NCBI GenBank assembly: GCA_900757865.1
Contig: CAAEPH010000052.1
Coordinates: 30,068 to 94,067, forward strand
Direction: 5' to 3'
DNA: 64,000 bases
Source: an uncultured Sutterella sp.
GTDB lineage: Bacteria; Pseudomonadota; Gammaproteobacteria; Burkholderiales; Burkholderiaceae_F
Numbering within the stretch: the first letter of the stretch is position 1; each line of letters begins with the position of its first letter. This document shows positions 62,650 through 64,000 of this stretch, piece after piece. The notes under the pieces are model-generated. The model had not been told where the DNA came from. It worked only from the letters and a program-made list of their open reading frames with translations, and ran no database searches. Made by a program: the position numbers and the translations under genes.

Positions 62650-64000
62650 TTAGGTGACTTTCTCAACTTTAGCAGGCAAGCCTTGACGCACGGTGGACCC
62701 GCAGACCCAATCCACCCACGGGGAGCTGATAATCTTGGTGGTATCTTCGAGACCAAGATCGTTGATGTTGATACCACGGCGAATCATGGTATTACCTTCA
62801 ATGCGCTTACCATCGATTTCATAGTCCGTAGCACCCATGGCGGTATGCCCCCAACCGTGTTCAATGGCGATGGTGCCAGGCATCACCTCATCGAGCACCA
62901 TGAGCGTGGCTTGAGCCATACCGCCAGGCGTGGTGAGTCGCACTTTGTCTCCCGTTTTGAGACCACGTTTCTTAGCATCCTCGCGGTTCATCGCTACCAT
63001 TCCTTCGGGTTTGAGGTGATAGAGTCGTTCGAGGTGTCCCGTCATCGGGTTCATGATGTTGGACTTAAAGCTCATAAGGGAAAAAGGCCACTCACGCTTG
63101 GGATAGCGCTTATCAACGGGGGTACCATCGGCCAATTGGGCGCAGACATACGTCGGGCAGTCATGGTAGTGGTGACCGTTTTGATAATAACGCGCTTTGG
63201 CGACATCTGGGTTCCAGATCTGCAAGCACGTCTTCAATTGCCCCGTGAGATTGTCACCGTCCCACGCACTTGCTTTGGGGGCAAAGCGTCCGCCTTTGGC
63301 ATAAACCGTCGCCGCCTTCATCACTTCGTCAGGTTTGAGCACCGCTTTGAGCTCGGGCAGAATACGGTTAACCCCCGTAAGCGTGAGATCATGCTCGAGT
63401 GCATCGTCCACTGGAACTTTGCCATCGAATGCGACGTTGGCAGCCGCGCGCAAGAAATAGTCTTCCGCACGATGAATTGCACAAGGCGTCTTGTCCTTAT
63501 CAACGAGGGCTTTCTCGCCAAACTCAGGAAGGGCGAGCGCTTTTGCGAGCGCAATAATAAACGTTTCCATGCTGACGGTCTGGCCGTCAGCCGTCTTGAC
63601 ATTGGGGGAGGTCACCGCAGGCCAGCTGGCCGTATTGGTTTTGGTTGGAACACCAGCCCATGGGGTACTAAAGCCCCAACTCTCAAACGCGTGCGTATCA
63701 GGTACGATGTAGTCTGCGAGGGCCGTGGTCTCATTCATGAACGCGTCGACCGCGATGATGAGCGGTAATTTCGCGGGATCTTTGAGAGCCTGCACATAGT
63801 GGTGCATCCCTGGAATCCCATAGACGGGGTTCGTCATGTGCGATATCCACGCTTTGAGGCTATAGGGGCAATCTGCTAGTTGGTCAAAGTTGGACATTGT
63901 GTGTCTCAAATCAATCATACTGATCATGTTGTATACACCTTCGTTCTTTGTCACCGAAGGAGGATATATGCACGAGAACACTCTACTTCTATCAGTAGGT
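62650..64000 (-). CDS. TtrA-like molybdopterin oxidoreductase, catalytic subunit, C-terminal part
   Basis: The frame is open to the right window edge, so the N-terminal half with the Fe-S and signal regions is outside. The visible 449 residues match the tetrathionate reductase TtrA branch of the DMSO reductase family: LPLIIAVDAFMNETTALADY, IVPDTHAFESWGFSTPWAGV and, near the C-terminus, MVAMNREDAKKRGLKTGD with GHTAMGATDYEIDGKRI (molybdopterin-dinucleotide binding). Function: periplasmic reduction of tetrathionate or a related oxyanion; arsenate-type relatives share these motifs. The partner Fe-S and membrane subunits are not in view. Confidence 0.78.
   Translation of the reverse strand, partial: PTDRSRVFSCIYPPSVTKNEGVYNMISMIDLRHTMSNFDQLADCPYSLKAWISHMTNPVYGIPGMHHYVQALKDPAKLPLIIAVDAFMNETTALADYIVPDTHAFESWGFSTPWAGVPTKTNTASWPAVTSPNVKTADGQTVSMETFIIALAKALALPEFGEKALVDKDKTPCAIHRAEDYFLRAAANVAFDGKVPVDDALEHDLTLTGVNRILPELKAVLKPDEVMKAATVYAKGGRFAPKASAWDGDNLTGQLKTCLQIWNPDVAKARYYQNGHHYHDCPTYVCAQLADGTPVDKRYPKREWPFSLMSFKSNIMNPMTGHLERLYHLKPEGMVAMNREDAKKRGLKTGDKVRLTTPGGMAQATLMVLDEVMPGTIAIEHGWGHTAMGATDYEIDGKRIEGNTMIRRGININDLGLEDTTKIISSPWVDWVCGSTVRQGLPAKVEKVT

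Noticed and set aside
62626..63768. 380-codon plus-strand ORF opposite the TtrA-like gene
   Set aside because: It is the antisense shadow of a clearly recognisable molybdoprotein; long because the real gene is GC-rich.
63981..64000. Apparent GTG start of the TtrA-like gene at 63981
   Set aside because: The frame stays open to the window edge, and TtrA proteins have several hundred more residues before this point, so it is a partial gene rather than a true start.

Overview
The window looks like chromosome from an anaerobic or microaerophilic Gram-negative bacterium, most likely a gut betaproteobacterium of the Sutterellaceae (Sutterella, Parasutterella or a relative). This is inferred from the gene set: DcuC, a tetrathionate-reductase-like molybdoprotein, a TtrS/TtrR-like two-component pair beside periplasmic flavoproteins and a tetraheme cytochrome, NiFe-hydrogenase maturation genes, YqcD-type QueF, HU, and LPS-type glycosyltransferases. 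I found no rRNA, tRNA, CRISPR array, transposase or intact insertion sequence.

Left part (1-25 kb): mostly ordinary metabolism and transport. In order: isoaspartyl dipeptidase (cut by the window edge) with DcuC; an EamA permease; a three-gene amino-acid ABC importer; an AlkD-like repair protein; an NhaC-family antiporter behind a long, highly structured leader; a TIGR04076-like protein; an aldo/keto reductase; a ThiF/MoeB-like protein; QueF; PdxY-type kinase; a helical-repeat protein; a threonine-aldolase-like enzyme. Three LTA-synthase/sulfatase-type membrane enzymes follow within 6 kb, one of them frameshifted, then LPS-type glycosyltransferases (one frameshifted) and HU.

Middle (26-46 kb): a Stealth-family phosphotransferase and a GT-D glycosyltransferase, the hypBFCDE hydrogenase maturation cluster (no hypA and no hydrogenase structural genes in view), a tandem pair of MsbA-like ABC half-exporters, and a surface polysaccharide locus. 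That locus encodes a GT4 enzyme, ManC, GDP-mannose 4,6-dehydratase, a GDP-fucose-synthase-like reductase and a large protein fusing a GT4 domain to a fucosyltransferase-like domain. Together these suggest synthesis and transfer of GDP-fucose or a related 6-deoxyhexose.

Accessory island (about 46.8-54.5 kb): noticeably more AT-rich. It holds the truncated start of an OLD-like ATPase; a 1356-residue protein joining a HigA-type helix-turn-helix, a nuclease-like segment, a degenerate STAND-like region and a long helical repeat region; a divergently transcribed reverse transcriptase with a YRDD active site; and an Abi_C/HEPN-like abortive-infection protein. A near-perfect 37-bp palindrome lies just upstream of the HTH protein. 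This looks like a phage-defence island and is the best candidate for an undescribed system.

Right part (54.5-64 kb): an anaerobic respiration block. A periplasmic flavoprotein is translationally coupled to a TtrR-like regulator and a TtrS-like sensor kinase. Divergent from them are a Tat-exported flavoprotein and a tetraheme cytochrome c, with a perfect 20-bp palindrome in the shared promoter region. An unrecognised acidic protein and the C-terminal part of a TtrA-like molybdoprotein run off the right edge.
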